Shown: in pieces, positions 53,041 to 63,730 of the stretch
Layout of the letters: each line of letters opens with the position of its first letter
Position numbering within the stretch: the stretch's first letter is position 1
Assembly (NCBI GenBank): GCA_038528965.1
Contig: JBCBEC010000034.1
Coordinates: 1-64,000, forward strand
DNA length: 64,000 nucleotides
Direction: 5' to 3'
Source: Lewinella sp038528965
GTDB lineage: Bacteria; Bacteroidota; Bacteroidia; Chitinophagales; Saprospiraceae
Made by a program: the position numbers and the translations under genes
The notes under the pieces: generated by a model
Seen by the model: only the letters and a program-made list of their open reading frames with translations
Told to the model about the DNA's origin: nothing
Database searches by the model: none

Positions 53041-53461
53041 AGTTTTGGGATGAAGCTTGTAACGGCAGATAAAGATACGGAAGGATGAAATAAATTTATT
53101 TGTGTTTTATATTTTAAAAAATCAACAAAATAAATTACATTAGTGCTTGAGTAAGCAGAAAAGCCATTAATCATAGGCTAATATTCCCGCCGCCAAGGGC
53201 GCTACAGCGGCAAACAAATCAGAGGTTTTTATTCCCGGTTTTTCTACTCGATATAGGATTTTGTTGGTCCCGACAGTGAGGTGTCATTGTCGGGAGTGTG
53301 AATCCCATGCCATTACTCTCGTGAGAGAGGATTGGTCATGTCCCGGACCAGGAGAGGGTGGGCCCGCCGAAGGCGGTATGTCCAACAATCAAAGCAAGTC
53401 ACCAATGCTCCGAATTCTTCCTCGCTCCTGAATAATCAAGTCAATATTACCTCAACAAACA
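53041..53461. other. Intergenic region between the giant protein gene and the CHU_C gene
   Basis: 421 bp, no gene. It contains a hairpin TCCCGACA/TGTCGGGA at 53268-53295 and an AT-rich tract at 53085-53145 that is the likely promoter area of the CHU_C gene. The terminator of the giant gene is at the right end. Confidence 0.4.
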
Positions 53462-53490
53462 AGGCCCTTCCACATTCCGCAGAAGGGCCT
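53462..53490 (-). terminator. Terminator of the giant secreted protein gene
   Basis: Stem AGGCCCTTC/GAAGGGCCT with an 11-nt loop, 22 bp after the stop; on the minus strand followed by TTGTTTGTT. Confidence 0.65.
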
Positions 53491-53512
53491 CGTTCATCTT
53501 CGTGTCTTACGT

Positions 53513-56500
53513 TTACGGCCGCACCACTACCATCGAACGGGTAGCCGTTTGCTCACCCGCACGTAAGGTGTAGTAGTACACGCCAGCTGGCAGGGCCAGT
53601 TGGTCCAAGCGCAGGCGCTGCTCACCAGCTCCGTAATGCTTTTCTTGCTGCCAGATTAATTGTCCGTACGCATCGTGGATACTGAAGGTAGTCATACTGC
53701 CTTCTGGCAAGTAGAAACCAATATTCGTCACTCCACCAAATGGGTTAGGATTATTCTGATCCAAGCGGAAGTTCGCAGCGGTTGGGTCATCTGTACTCGT
53801 GATCGTTTCGCCGAACTGTAGTTCTGGCTCAAAGGCATCATCCGTGCTATTATAAGCTTCGGGTAGCATGCCATTCGGATCAATCCGTAGCAGGCTATTC
53901 CAGTCCGTGATATCAGCTTGGGCGCGGAATTTCAAGGCGAATAGTGTAGTGCTTGGTGTTGCACTGTGGCCGTTTCCGTCCAGGCTGAACCAGCTCAAGC
54001 GTAACTCACCATTAGCAGCTTCCGAACCACCTACCACCACTGTATGGAATGGCTGCTCCTCGGATGGGAGGAACTCTAGGAATTCCAGCTGACTGGTTGG
54101 GAACTGAATACCAAACTGATAGCTCACCATATCCGCAAAGTCTTCGCTACGGAAGTACAAGGTCACTTCGTCTCCTGCGGCAACAGTTGGGTTATCCGCT
54201 ACGAATGGCAGGGGATCCAAATTGCGGCCTTCGCCCTCACCACCAAAGTTGGCTGGATTAGCTTCACCTAAGATGTCACCCACCTTCACACCAACGAAGT
54301 TGGCCGTTTCTGGTTCCATCAGCATCATACTACTGGTAGACTCGTACGGGAAGACGTTGTAGGCATCAAAATCGGTCGGCATATCCTGACCTTCTGTCAC
54401 GAATACCCAAGATGGACACTGATCGAAGTCAGACTGCGCGCCAATAATCAGGCGTTGAATCAAGAAGAGGTCAAGCGTAGTGAAGGCATCATTACAGTTG
54501 GCATCACCCGCAATCACTTGATATGGCGAAGTTACCTGCGGTGGGTTCATGCCCAATAGGAAGCGCTGACCGATAAACAGGCCGTATGTTGACAGGCCAT
54601 TGTCTGCCGCAGCATTCTTTTCTACACTCACCGTGTATTCCATTCCCGGAGTCAGGTCTGGCATATTGTAGGTGCCGCCTTCGTTCGTCATCATAGTCTC
54701 CTCAACCCCTGGGCCAGTAATTGTCACTGCAGCATCCATGATACCTTCACCCCAGAAGGTAGAAAGGTTACCACTCAACGCAGCCATATTGACAATACTA
54801 GCTGAGCCCATTGACAAGGTATATGGTACAACTGTTGGTGTACCACCAATCACCGCGCCCACCTCAATTGGCAGTGGCGTTTGTACAAACTTAATGATGG
54901 TGCTTTCGCCCGCATCACCCAGCAATAGTACATTCAAGTAGAACAGCACATCGTCCGGCCCTACATCCAGGTGATCACCCGAGTTATTGAAGTAGCTGAA
55001 GGTGTTATTTGCCACATTATACTGAGGGGCGATGATGCCGTTAGTTACACCGGTAATCAGAGCTACCTCCTCATTCATTACCTCAATGCTCCCCGCTAGT
55101 GAGATAATATTTTGGACATTATCAATCGTCACCGGTACTTGCACAGTGGCGTTAGGGCCACCTTCTGATTCACCAATATCTAATAGTGCCAGGTTCTCTT
55201 CCGCAGTAACTGTAATCGTCTCACAATGCGTATCGGAGCCACAAGAGCCCCATACCTCAAGGCAAACAGTATAAGTGCCCGGTGCAGCATAACTGTGTTG
55301 TGGATTCGTAACCCCGTCTTCATTGCCATCACCAAATTCCCAGAAGTAAATACCGTTGCTGGATAGGTTCTGGAAATTGACCGTGAGGCCATCAATGGTG
55401 TAGTCAAAGTCTGCCACCAAGTTGCCTGGAGTTGTTCCAGGAACGGTCAGCGATAACGCATTCTGACAACCATTAGCATCCATCACTGTCACGAAGTAGT
55501 GACCGCCATTAAGGCCAGTAATAATGTAACTATTGGTATTGGTTGAAGCGCTACCGCTAGCATCGCCAGACCAATCAATCGAATACGGAGCTTCTCCTCC
55601 GTCGAAAAGTAAACCAATCGAACCAAGTGTATTACAACCTGGACCGACGATAGTCGGATTCACTTGTAGCAAATCTGCTGGCGTTTGCACAGTTACGTTA
55701 GCACTGCGCTGGCAACCATTAGCATCCGTTACCCGCACATAGTAAGTACCTGCTTCCAGATCATCAATCGTGTAGAAGCTGGAATTCACATCCACCTCCC
55801 CTACTGGTGTAGCACCGAGGTTCCAGGCAATAGTGTACCAAGGGGTTCCACCATCAATGTGTACCGCAATACTGGCTGGACCGCCGCAAGAGCCGTTAAT
55901 AGCTTCGAAGGTTACGTCTAGCGTATTCTGAATATTAATTACCTCAACCCACTGGACATCTACACAACCCGTTCCATCCGTAACGATAATGATGTACACA
56001 CCGGAGGCGGCATTTTCAATATCGTAGTAAGGGTTGTTCGTCGTGGCCGTACCAGAGTTCGGGCCAATCCACTCAATCGTATATGGTCCAACACCGTTGA
56101 AGAAGTCCATCCAGATGTTATTCAAGGAACCACATCCGTTATTACTCACACTGTGTACCACCTCAAAATCAGTTGGGCCACTTTCTACCACAATGTTGTC
56201 GCTGGTAATACAACCGTTGACATCTTGCACAACAACTGTGTAAGGGCTACCTGGTAGGTTCTCAATAACGTAAACGGGGCTGTTGGATGTTGCAAAACCT
56301 TCCACTTCTCCGTACCAGCTAATTTGGTAGGGGCCCGTTCCGTTAGAGATACTTACCATAATACTGCCATTGTCACCGCAAGTGCCGTCGGTAGCCGTCA
56401 GGTCAATATCAATACTGGTATCGCCCACAGACTCAATAGTAGAAATTGTACAGCCGTTTTGATCGGTCACCGTAAAGCTGTACAGCCCGGTGGCTACATC

Positions 56501-59500
56501 ATTCAAATCGTAGCTATTGCCATTTACGGTAGCTGAGCCATTCTCTGGTCCTTGCCAGGTCAGTAGATACGGTGGAGTTCCACCACTGAAAGTGATCGAG
56601 AAGCCCGGAGGCGTTAAGCAGTTTCCATCTTGTGGATCAGCCCAGATACCTAAATCGTTATTCTGCTGAGTTACCGTAGCCGTAGCACTGCCCGTACAGT
56701 TTCCGTTACTAACCGTGATATTGTAAGTACCAGCAGTAAGGTTAGGAATGGTGTAACTGGTGCCATTCGTAGTGAAAGTACCATTGCTTGGGCCCGTCCA
56801 AGCAATCGTGTACGGTGCCTGACCTCCACTATAGCTCAGGTAGATACTGCCGTTTTGATCACAAACCGCAGGGTTCGGACTAGCAGATACTACGATATTG
56901 CTATTTGTGTTCTGTACCGTAGCCAGAGTTACATCGCTACAACTACCGCTGGTGGCCGTAATAGTGTAAGTGCCGTTGGTCAGGTTAGGAATGGTCAGAT
57001 TGCTTCCGTTAATGGTCTGACTACCGCTTTCCGGTCCAGTCCAACTGATCGTAGTTGTGCCCTGACCATTGGCGACACTTACGTATATGCTACCTCCCTC
57101 GCCACAAACAGCGGGGCTTGGTATTGCAGTTACTTCTAAATCTGGTGCCGGTGCAGGTAAAAGACTACTCACCGCTCCGTCACAGTTTCCACTTACTACC
57201 GTAATGGTATATCCACCAGGTAGTAGATCTGGTATTTGTACGTTCGGGCTGTTAGTCGTCAAACTACCCGATTCTGGTCCAGCCCAACTTACTTGCCAAG
57301 GCGCAACTCCACCGATGATGTTCAAGAAGATATAACCTTGTTCACCACAGAAGCCAGCAATTGGCGTAGCCGCTATTGTCAAGGCACCCTCAGGTGCAGT
57401 TAGTACTGTACTTGCAGTTGACGAACAGCCATCTGCACTCACTACGGATACGGTATACGTCCCAGCATCCAAATCAGGTAGCACGACAAATTGCCCACCA
57501 ATGGTTACCGTACCACTTTCAGGGCCGGTCCAGGTAACGGTATAGTTCGGGTTGGCACCAGCAATGCTTACGGCTATTTGACCATCGTACTCACAGTCAC
57601 CAGGTGTAGGCGTCAAACTAATCAACAGATCATCTTCCGGATCAGTTAAGATCACCGACTCGGTATCATCACAGCCATTACCGTCATCTACTGTTAAAAC
57701 GTAGGTGCCCGGACTCAAGCCCCCAATCTGGAATGGCGTACCACCAATCGTAGCTGAACCACTTTCCGGTCCCGTCCAGGTCAGGGTGTAGGTTCCATCA
57801 CCACCAGCTGCCTGTGCAGTGATTGAGCCTTCAGTCGTACAGTCACCGTTGTTTGGCGTAGCACTTAGGTCTACATCATCCTCTGCAGTAGTTACCGTTA
57901 CAACTTCGTTTTCGGCACAACCATTATCGTCAATCAATGTCAAAGTATAGGTGCCCGCAGGAAGACTACCAATTGTATAAGAACTTCCCGAGAAGACATC
58001 GCTTCCATTTTGTGGGCCACTCCAACTCAAAGAGTAGGGTGCAGTGCCCTCAATGGTGGTTACCACAATACTGCCCGGTCCGGCACAAGTACCAGCAATG
58101 GGGGTCGCGGTGAAGATATTGATCGGCGCAGGGAAGATGATGATATCCTGCTGCATATCCATACAGCCATTGGCATCAATAACGGTTACTTTATAAGTGC
58201 CTGGTGGCAAATCTTCAATTTCGTAGCCTTGCGTGCTGGTTGTGGCAGAACCATCTTGTCCTCCCTCCCAAGTGACGGTATAAGGTGGTGTACCACCTAC
58301 GATATCTACCCAAATGGTGTTGTATTGACCACATTCATTGTAGATCAAAGCTGTAATCACCTGCACCGGACTACCGGTATTGATCACTACCGTCTCAGTT
58401 TCGGTACAGCCGTTATCATCCGTTAGGGTCAACGTATAAGTTCCGCCTGGTAGGTTGTCTAAGACATAGACGCCACCGGTGTTATAGGTTTGGGTACCAC
58501 TTACTGGGCCATTCCAGTTCAGCACGTAAGGCGCTGTTCCACCGTCAATATTGACTTGAATGCTGCCCGTTTCGCCACAAACGCCACCACTTGGTGTGGC
58601 ATCAAATATATCTACCGGAGAAGGGAAGATGATAATGTCCTGCTCCATATCCATGCAGCCGTTCACGTCTACCACCGTCACCTTATAGGTACCCGGAGGT
58701 AAGTCCATGATCTCGAAACCTTGCGTGTTGGTAGTGCCGGAGCTGGTTTGCGGGCCTTCCCAGCTAACCGTGTAAGGCGGTGTTCCTCCTACAATATCAA
58801 CCCAAATAGTGTTGTACTGACCACAGACGTTGTAGATCAGCGCCGTAGTAATATCTAAACCACCATTGCTGTTATCCACCTCAGCAGTTAGCGTACGGGT
58901 GCAACCGATGTTGTCGGTAATAACCACGGTGTAGGTACCAGAAGGCAGATTAGAAATCGCGTATTGGAAACCATTGATACTTACGCTACCCGATTGTGGG
59001 CCCGTCCAACTGATGGTAAAGTTGGGAGCACCTTGCTGGATGTCCACAATAATGGCACCGGTGCTGCCACAAAGGCCATCCACTGGCTGAAGGGTAGCTA
59101 GAAGGTTATTTTCCACACTTACACTCACAGTACCCGAGGTAGAACAGCCGTTGGCATCCGTTACCACTACCGTGTAATTACCCGCAGGGGTATTAGGAAT
59201 TTGGAATACCGTACCATTGGTGGAAGCACTACCCGTTTGTGGGCCACTCCAACTGATAAGATACGGAGCGGTACCATTGGCAATGTAAACACCGATGTTT
59301 CCAAAGTCGTTGCAGATGCCATTGTTCCCGACTAAACTCACCTCAAGGTCACTACCAACATTCAGAATTTCTTCGGTTGTAGTCGCAGAGCAACCATTGG
59401 CGTCTACTGCGTAGATAGTGTAAACACCAGCAATCAAACCACCAATGATGGTGGAAGAACCGCTTATCGTTTGGCTACCAGATTCAGGTCCGGTCCAACT

Positions 59501-62500
59501 CACCTGATAAGGACCTACGCCGCCACTGAGGTTCACACCAATAGAGCCTCCAGAACCACATACTGCCTCGGAGACAGTGGTCGAAATATGCAAATTCGAC
59601 TCGGCACTAGTCACTTGCGTTACCGCATAATCCGAACAGCCATTGGCATCCGTTACCTGTACAGAGTAAGTGCCGGCGGGTAGGTTCGGCAAGTTCACGA
59701 CGTTAGTAGCGGTAGTCGTCTGGCCGTTTTGTGGGCCCGTCCAGCTTACGACATAAGTGGGCGAACCACCGTTAATGGTCACTAGCACAGATCCTGGCAA
59801 GCCACAAATTCCGTTTTGCGGTGTCAGATCTACATCAATTTCATCACAACCTCCAATCTCTACCGTCTGCGTTCCGCTACAGCCGTTGGCATCGGTGATG
59901 ATTACGGTGTAGGTGCCACAAGGCAAGTTGCCAATATCCAATCCATCCTCGTTCGTGGAGAGAATACCACTTTCCGGACCAGTATAACTGATAGTGTAAC
60001 TTGGGGTACCACTGAATATATCAATCCAAAGTGCACCGTTTTGGGTACAGCTTCCCGGTAGGGGTATTACGTTGATGCTCAGTCCGCCTCCCTCACCAAC
60101 GGTGAGTGTCACCGTTTCGGAATCCGTACATCCATTATCATCTTCTACCGTAATGGTATAACTACCGGCTGGCAGGTTGGGAATGGTGTAATTACTGCTA
60201 TTCGTACTAATGGAGCCGCTCTGTGGACCGGTCCAGGTAATCCAATAAGGTGCATCGCCGTTGGAGACGTTCACTTCAATACTTCCATTGTCCCCACATA
60301 CTCCGGGGTGCGGCGTAGCGCTCATTTCCAGGTTACCGTCTGGAATAACCACCGTTCGGGTTACCTGACACCAATTGTCATCCTCGATAGTTACCTGATA
60401 GGTACCACCAGGCAAATTGATAATATTGAAACTGCTTGCGTGTACTGTGGCACCACCACTGACTGGGCCGCTGACCAGGATGTTATAAGGTGAATCCCCA
60501 TTGTAGGTCTGTACATGGATAGCGCCGTAGTCACCACAACTCGCTGGTGTCACCGTAAAGCTCCACGTAAAGTTGCCACTACTATGGTTAATCGTTACCT
60601 GTTGGGAGATAGAACAACCATTAGCATCCGTAATGTGGATACTGTAATCACCTGGATCCAAGTTGCTGATCGTAAAGTTATTAGACTGAGATACCAGGTT
60701 ACCAGAGGTAGGTCCACTAACGTAAATATGGTAAGGCGCTTGGCCATTGGCAATATGAACATCGATAGAACCTTCGGACATACATACCGCATCGTTAGGG
60801 GTAAGTGTAGCCGAAAGGTTACCACCCCCAAGAATAGTGACGGTGCCCGTCACGGAGCAGCCTTGCGAGTCCGTCTTGGTTATCGTGTAAGTACCCGGAG
60901 GTAAATAGTAAATGGTGCAAGAGTTGCTGCTGGTAGTGAAACTACCGCTAACTGGTCCACTGTAAGTAACCAGATAGTTGGGCGTGCCGCCGCTGGAACC
61001 AATGTGTATAGAACCCGTATTTTGGCCACAGCTACTGGAGGTAGCCGAAAGGTCGACCAACGTAAAATCACATTGGGTGCTACATTCTACCAATAGATCG
61101 TAATCACTTACCGCCCCGTTGTAGCCGTCCACAACGACATAGTATGTGCCGGCTGGTAAGAATTCACTGATATATTCATTCTGCGTGCCAGAATTTTGAC
61201 TGTATTCTAGGCAATCTCCCCGGTCGCAGGAATTGAGCAAGAACAGTTCCAGGTTAGCAGACAATCCCGCTAGGGTGATCGTTACTGGTCCATCCTCCGT
61301 AGTTGTGAAAGTGTGTACGATCTCCGGACCATTATTTTCTACGTTGCGAACGTTACCACAACCGTAAAGCGACACATCATCATTACCATTCAGGTTAGTG
61401 CCCCAATAGGGCTCTCCACACTGCAAAGAAACCGCATCACCACAATACAGGTAACCACAACTCACTTCCAGACGGAAGGTACCTTCTGAGCTAGGGTATT
61501 GACCATCTACCACGATGTAGTAAGTTCCGATAGGGGCATCTTCAAGAATGATCCCCTCGTTGTTGGTATTGGTGTTGCTGGTGGTACTCTTGGCCAAGCA
61601 AGTCAGTTGGCTACAGTTATCTGCCAGAAGGAATAGATCAAGGTCCATTCCTGGAGTAATGATCTCCAAACCAATCTGTAAATCTCCAGCTGATTGCTTT
61701 TCAATCACGTAAACGCGATCCGGACCGTAGAAGGAAGTATTCGTGCAGCCAGGATAATTGGTGATATTGTTACCAGCACCCACAGTAGTTTCAAAGGGAA
61801 GGAAATCTCCACACTGAATTGGGACAGCCTCGGCACACCAGGCAGAGGTACCACTACACGGGCCACTGGTATAACTGGTGACACCAGCAGCATCCGCCCG
61901 GCAATCATTGGGGTAGGTCACCCCATTACAACCACAAACGGGATCATAATTGAGCGGACAAAGCGCGTCTGGGTCAATCTGGTTCGCATCAATACAGGCA
62001 CTCTCGCAAGTACCAGGAGTATATACTGTAATACCCGCTGCTTCGGCATAGCAAGCATTATCGTAAGTCACAGCATTACAACCACAAACGGGCGCATCAT
62101 CTGCCGGGCAAGTAGCCGTAATCACCCCCGTATCATCGTTTACGGTAGTAGCATTACTCGTTATTACATATTGTGGATCATAGCAACTAGAAGGTGGACA
62201 AGGTCCAGGGCGGGTACTCTGAACACCAGCAGCATCCGCCGCACACTCATTGGGGTAGGTGATGTTGTTACAACCACAAACCGGCTCGTAATCCGTTGGG
62301 CAGTTCTGCGTTGGATTAATCTGCCAGGGATCGATACAACTATCATCAAAGCAAGTACCTGGGGTATAGTCGTAGATACCTGCGGCCTCGGCATAACAAG
62401 AATTGAGGTAAGTGACACCATTGCTACCGCAAACGGGACTTACGGTATTAGGGCAACCTCCCGTTATTCCACCATTATTCGTGAAGAGCATGCCTGCCGA

Positions 62501-63304
62501 CGCGATACCGACGGGATTCATCTCGCTATCAATCGCCATGATATCGGTAACCGAAAACGGTAATTGATCCGGAGTCCCCGGCAGGGTTAGATCTGCGAAG
62601 TTGAGAATAAAACGCGCTACCTTACCCGCACCTTGCACATCAGTTTGATCAGTCCGCACGAAGGTAACTGTCGCCGTTCCAGCAGCACTATTATTTTGCA
62701 CAAAGGCCGCTACTCCAGTATTGGTGGGATTAAAGAAACTCTCGGAATACAGACTTACCAATAGGCCATCCTCTGCCTGCAAGATACCTGGGTGATAGTT
62801 TAACGTAAACGTCAGTCCGTAGAAAGACTCGAAAGGCATATTGTCGCCCAAGAGGAAAAGGACTTCCGCTGCTTGTCCCGAAACCACCTCATCCTCGAAT
62901 TGGTTGAATAGCATTCCAGGGGCCACAACGTCGATCGGCAACTCAGGCTGGAAGTTGTCCGGCACCTGGGTACCGTGTACAAGCCCAAAGTTTTGCGAAA
63001 GGGCATCCGCATCGTTCGCGTCTACCTGGCCATTGCCGTTAGCATCAGCATAGGCATAGTTGGTGCTTTGCGGGAATTGCTTTGTCCAGGGGTTGCCCAT
63101 GGCTTGCTCTTGCCAAATCGTATTGCCGTCAGGACGATTCGGGCCCGTAGCCTGATTGGCTACGCCCCAATAGAGAAAATCTACTCCATTGACAATGCCA
63201 TTGTTGTTGATATCGCCCGGCCAGATCATCTGGGCATTAGCAAAAAAGGAAAAACAAAGAGAGAGAATGAGAAGACTAAGGGTACGTGTAGTCATCTGGT
63301 GCAT
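53513..63304 (-). CDS. Giant secreted protein: dockerin, cohesins, Kazal domains, PPC domains, 23 SprB repeats, T9SS tail
   Basis: 3263 residues from the ATG at 63304 (another at 63295, MTTRTLSLLILSLCFSFFANAQ); the longest frame would need a TTG at 63394 and is rejected. In order: dockerin-like Ca sites (DINNNGIVNGVDF, DANGNGQVDANDAD, about 25-105); cohesin-like domain (130-280); four Kazal-type modules (284-485, e.g. CPTDYEPVCGCNNITYPNEC); two PPC-like domains (485-735, e.g. GTYYIVVDGQYPSSEG); 23 SprB repeats (744-2628); PKD domain (2629-2704, YFWEFGDGNEDG); cohesin-like domain (2708-2850); carboxypeptidase-regulatory-like and dockerin-like segment (2850-2960); third cohesin-like domain (3036-3168); T9SS type A sorting domain (3179-3263). 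A surface adhesin or matrix protein is likely. Confidence 0.92.
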   Translation of the reverse strand: MHQMTTRTLSLLILSLCFSFFANAQMIWPGDINNNGIVNGVDFLYWGVANQATGPNRPDGNTIWQEQAMGNPWTKQFPQSTNYAYADANGNGQVDANDADALSQNFGLVHGTQVPDNFQPELPIDVVAPGMLFNQFEDEVVSGQAAEVLFLLGDNMPFESFYGLTFTLNYHPGILQAEDGLLVSLYSESFFNPTNTGVAAFVQNNSAAGTATVTFVRTDQTDVQGAGKVARFILNFADLTLPGTPDQLPFSVTDIMAIDSEMNPVGIASAGMLFTNNGGITGGCPNTVSPVCGSNGVTYLNSCYAEAAGIYDYTPGTCFDDSCIDPWQINPTQNCPTDYEPVCGCNNITYPNECAADAAGVQSTRPGPCPPSSCYDPQYVITSNATTVNDDTGVITATCPADDAPVCGCNAVTYDNACYAEAAGITVYTPGTCESACIDANQIDPDALCPLNYDPVCGCNGVTYPNDCRADAAGVTSYTSGPCSGTSAWCAEAVPIQCGDFLPFETTVGAGNNITNYPGCTNTSFYGPDRVYVIEKQSAGDLQIGLEIITPGMDLDLFLLADNCSQLTCLAKSTTSNTNTNNEGIILEDAPIGTYYIVVDGQYPSSEGTFRLEVSCGYLYCGDAVSLQCGEPYWGTNLNGNDDVSLYGCGNVRNVENNGPEIVHTFTTTEDGPVTITLAGLSANLELFLLNSCDRGDCLEYSQNSGTQNEYISEFLPAGTYYVVVDGYNGAVSDYDLLVECSTQCDFTLVDLSATSSSCGQNTGSIHIGSSGGTPNYLVTYSGPVSGSFTTSSNSCTIYYLPPGTYTITKTDSQGCSVTGTVTILGGGNLSATLTPNDAVCMSEGSIDVHIANGQAPYHIYVSGPTSGNLVSQSNNFTISNLDPGDYSIHITDANGCSISQQVTINHSSGNFTWSFTVTPASCGDYGAIHVQTYNGDSPYNILVSGPVSGGATVHASSFNIINLPGGTYQVTIEDDNWCQVTRTVVIPDGNLEMSATPHPGVCGDNGSIEVNVSNGDAPYWITWTGPQSGSISTNSSNYTIPNLPAGSYTITVEDDNGCTDSETVTLTVGEGGGLSINVIPLPGSCTQNGALWIDIFSGTPSYTISYTGPESGILSTNEDGLDIGNLPCGTYTVIITDANGCSGTQTVEIGGCDEIDVDLTPQNGICGLPGSVLVTINGGSPTYVVSWTGPQNGQTTTATNVVNLPNLPAGTYSVQVTDANGCSDYAVTQVTSAESNLHISTTVSEAVCGSGGSIGVNLSGGVGPYQVSWTGPESGSQTISGSSTIIGGLIAGVYTIYAVDANGCSATTTEEILNVGSDLEVSLVGNNGICNDFGNIGVYIANGTAPYLISWSGPQTGSASTNGTVFQIPNTPAGNYTVVVTDANGCSTSGTVSVSVENNLLATLQPVDGLCGSTGAIIVDIQQGAPNFTISWTGPQSGSVSINGFQYAISNLPSGTYTVVITDNIGCTRTLTAEVDNSNGGLDITTALIYNVCGQYNTIWVDIVGGTPPYTVSWEGPQTSSGTTNTQGFEIMDLPPGTYKVTVVDVNGCMDMEQDIIIFPSPVDIFDATPSGGVCGETGSIQVNIDGGTAPYVLNWNGPVSGTQTYNTGGVYVLDNLPGGTYTLTLTDDNGCTETETVVINTGSPVQVITALIYNECGQYNTIWVDIVGGTPPYTVTWEGGQDGSATTSTQGYEIEDLPPGTYKVTVIDANGCMDMQQDIIIFPAPINIFTATPIAGTCAGPGSIVVTTIEGTAPYSLSWSGPQNGSDVFSGSSYTIGSLPAGTYTLTLIDDNGCAENEVVTVTTAEDDVDLSATPNNGDCTTEGSITAQAAGGDGTYTLTWTGPESGSATIGGTPFQIGGLSPGTYVLTVDDGNGCDDTESVILTDPEDDLLISLTPTPGDCEYDGQIAVSIAGANPNYTVTWTGPESGTVTIGGQFVVLPDLDAGTYTVSVVSADGCSSTASTVLTAPEGALTIAATPIAGFCGEQGYIFLNIIGGVAPWQVSWAGPESGSLTTNSPNVQIPDLLPGGYTITVVSGNCDGAVSSLLPAPAPDLEVTAIPSPAVCGEGGSIYVSVANGQGTTTISWTGPESGSQTINGSNLTIPNLTNGTYTITATSGSCSDVTLATVQNTNSNIVVSASPNPAVCDQNGSIYLSYSGGQAPYTIAWTGPSNGTFTTNGTSYTIPNLTAGTYNITVSNGNCTGSATATVTQQNNDLGIWADPQDGNCLTPPGFSITFSGGTPPYLLTWQGPENGSATVNGNSYDLNDVATGLYSFTVTDQNGCTISTIESVGDTSIDIDLTATDGTCGDNGSIMVSISNGTGPYQISWYGEVEGFATSNSPVYVIENLPGSPYTVVVQDVNGCITSDNIVVESGPTDFEVVHSVSNNGCGSLNNIWMDFFNGVGPYTIEWIGPNSGTATTNNPYYDIENAASGVYIIIVTDGTGCVDVQWVEVINIQNTLDVTFEAINGSCGGPASIAVHIDGGTPWYTIAWNLGATPVGEVDVNSSFYTIDDLEAGTYYVRVTDANGCQRSANVTVQTPADLLQVNPTIVGPGCNTLGSIGLLFDGGEAPYSIDWSGDASGSASTNTNSYIITGLNGGHYFVTVMDANGCQNALSLTVPGTTPGNLVADFDYTIDGLTVNFQNLSSNGIYFWEFGDGNEDGVTNPQHSYAAPGTYTVCLEVWGSCGSDTHCETITVTAEENLALLDIGESEGGPNATVQVPVTIDNVQNIISLAGSIEVMNEEVALITGVTNGIIAPQYNVANNTFSYFNNSGDHLDVGPDDVLFYLNVLLLGDAGESTIIKFVQTPLPIEVGAVIGGTPTVVPYTLSMGSASIVNMAALSGNLSTFWGEGIMDAAVTITGPGVEETMMTNEGGTYNMPDLTPGMEYTVSVEKNAAADNGLSTYGLFIGQRFLLGMNPPQVTSPYQVIAGDANCNDAFTTLDLFLIQRLIIGAQSDFDQCPSWVFVTEGQDMPTDFDAYNVFPYESTSSMMLMEPETANFVGVKVGDILGEANPANFGGEGEGRNLDPLPFVADNPTVAAGDEVTLYFRSEDFADMVSYQFGIQFPTSQLEFLEFLPSEEQPFHTVVVGGSEAANGELRLSWFSLDGNGHSATPSTTLFALKFRAQADITDWNSLLRIDPNGMLPEAYNSTDDAFEPELQFGETITSTDDPTAANFRLDQNNPNPFGGVTNIGFYLPEGSMTTFSIHDAYGQLIWQQEKHYGAGEQRLRLDQLALPAGVYYYTLRAGEQTATRSMVVVRP
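55440..61075 (-). repeat. Array of 23 SprB-type repeats in the giant protein gene
   Basis: Units of about 245 bp (82 residues) with consensus C-G-x-x-G-S-I-x-V, G-P-x-S-G-S, LPxGTYTVTVxDxNGC. Units 10-11 and 12-13 form a duplicated two-unit block: 58120-58350 and 58600-58860 encode almost the same text (GQYNTIWVDIVGGTPPYTV, NGCMDM, DIIIFP). Confidence 0.8.
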
Positions 63305-63678
63305 AGTGCTTAGTTTTACTGGCCTATTTGACGCTTCCGCCACACAGAAGTAACGCCCTACACAGAAGGAGTTTCCTCGATCGCTTGTACACAAGCTTCA
63401 AAAACCAGCATGTATGTTATTAAGAATACAGTCGCACCAAGGGTCAAATCGCTTTGGTGCGTTACAGGTAGGATGTAAGGGATGAATTGCAAGTACTGAA
63501 AAACGGCAGCAAATACTGTGCTTCCCAGCGATAAACTATTACGTAAAGTTACTAAAAAGGATGCGTAAGACTGGAGGGATTATCCTAGGGCAAAAACATA
63601 TTTTTAAAGATAAATTATAAATAATTCACACCTGTTATTTTATCATTCACCCGCTCAACCGATCCAAGAGGGGACTTG
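63305..63678. other. Divergent intergenic region upstream of the giant gene
   Basis: No gene in the 426-bp gap 63305-63730. A hairpin CGCACCAA/TTGGTGCG lies at 63433-63461. A minus-strand -7-like TATCTTTA at 63605-63612 could start a leader of about 300 nt for the giant gene, which is speculative. Confidence 0.35.
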
Positions 63679-63706
63679 TTTGAATATTAACGATCATATA
63701 CATTTG
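63679..63706 (+). promoter_or_regulatory. Bacteroidota-type promoter of the DUF2911 gene
   Basis: TTTG at 63679-63682 and a perfect TACATTTG at 63699-63706, 16 bp apart; the start codon is 25 bp downstream. Confidence 0.6.
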
Positions 63707-63730
63707 CCCCCACAAACAAACATCATCCAA

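Noticed and set aside
61900..62460. Eukaryotic contamination because of Kazal domains
   Set aside because: The Kazal modules lie in the same uninterrupted frame as SprB repeats and a T9SS tail, and Kazal-like modules do occur in marine Bacteroidota.
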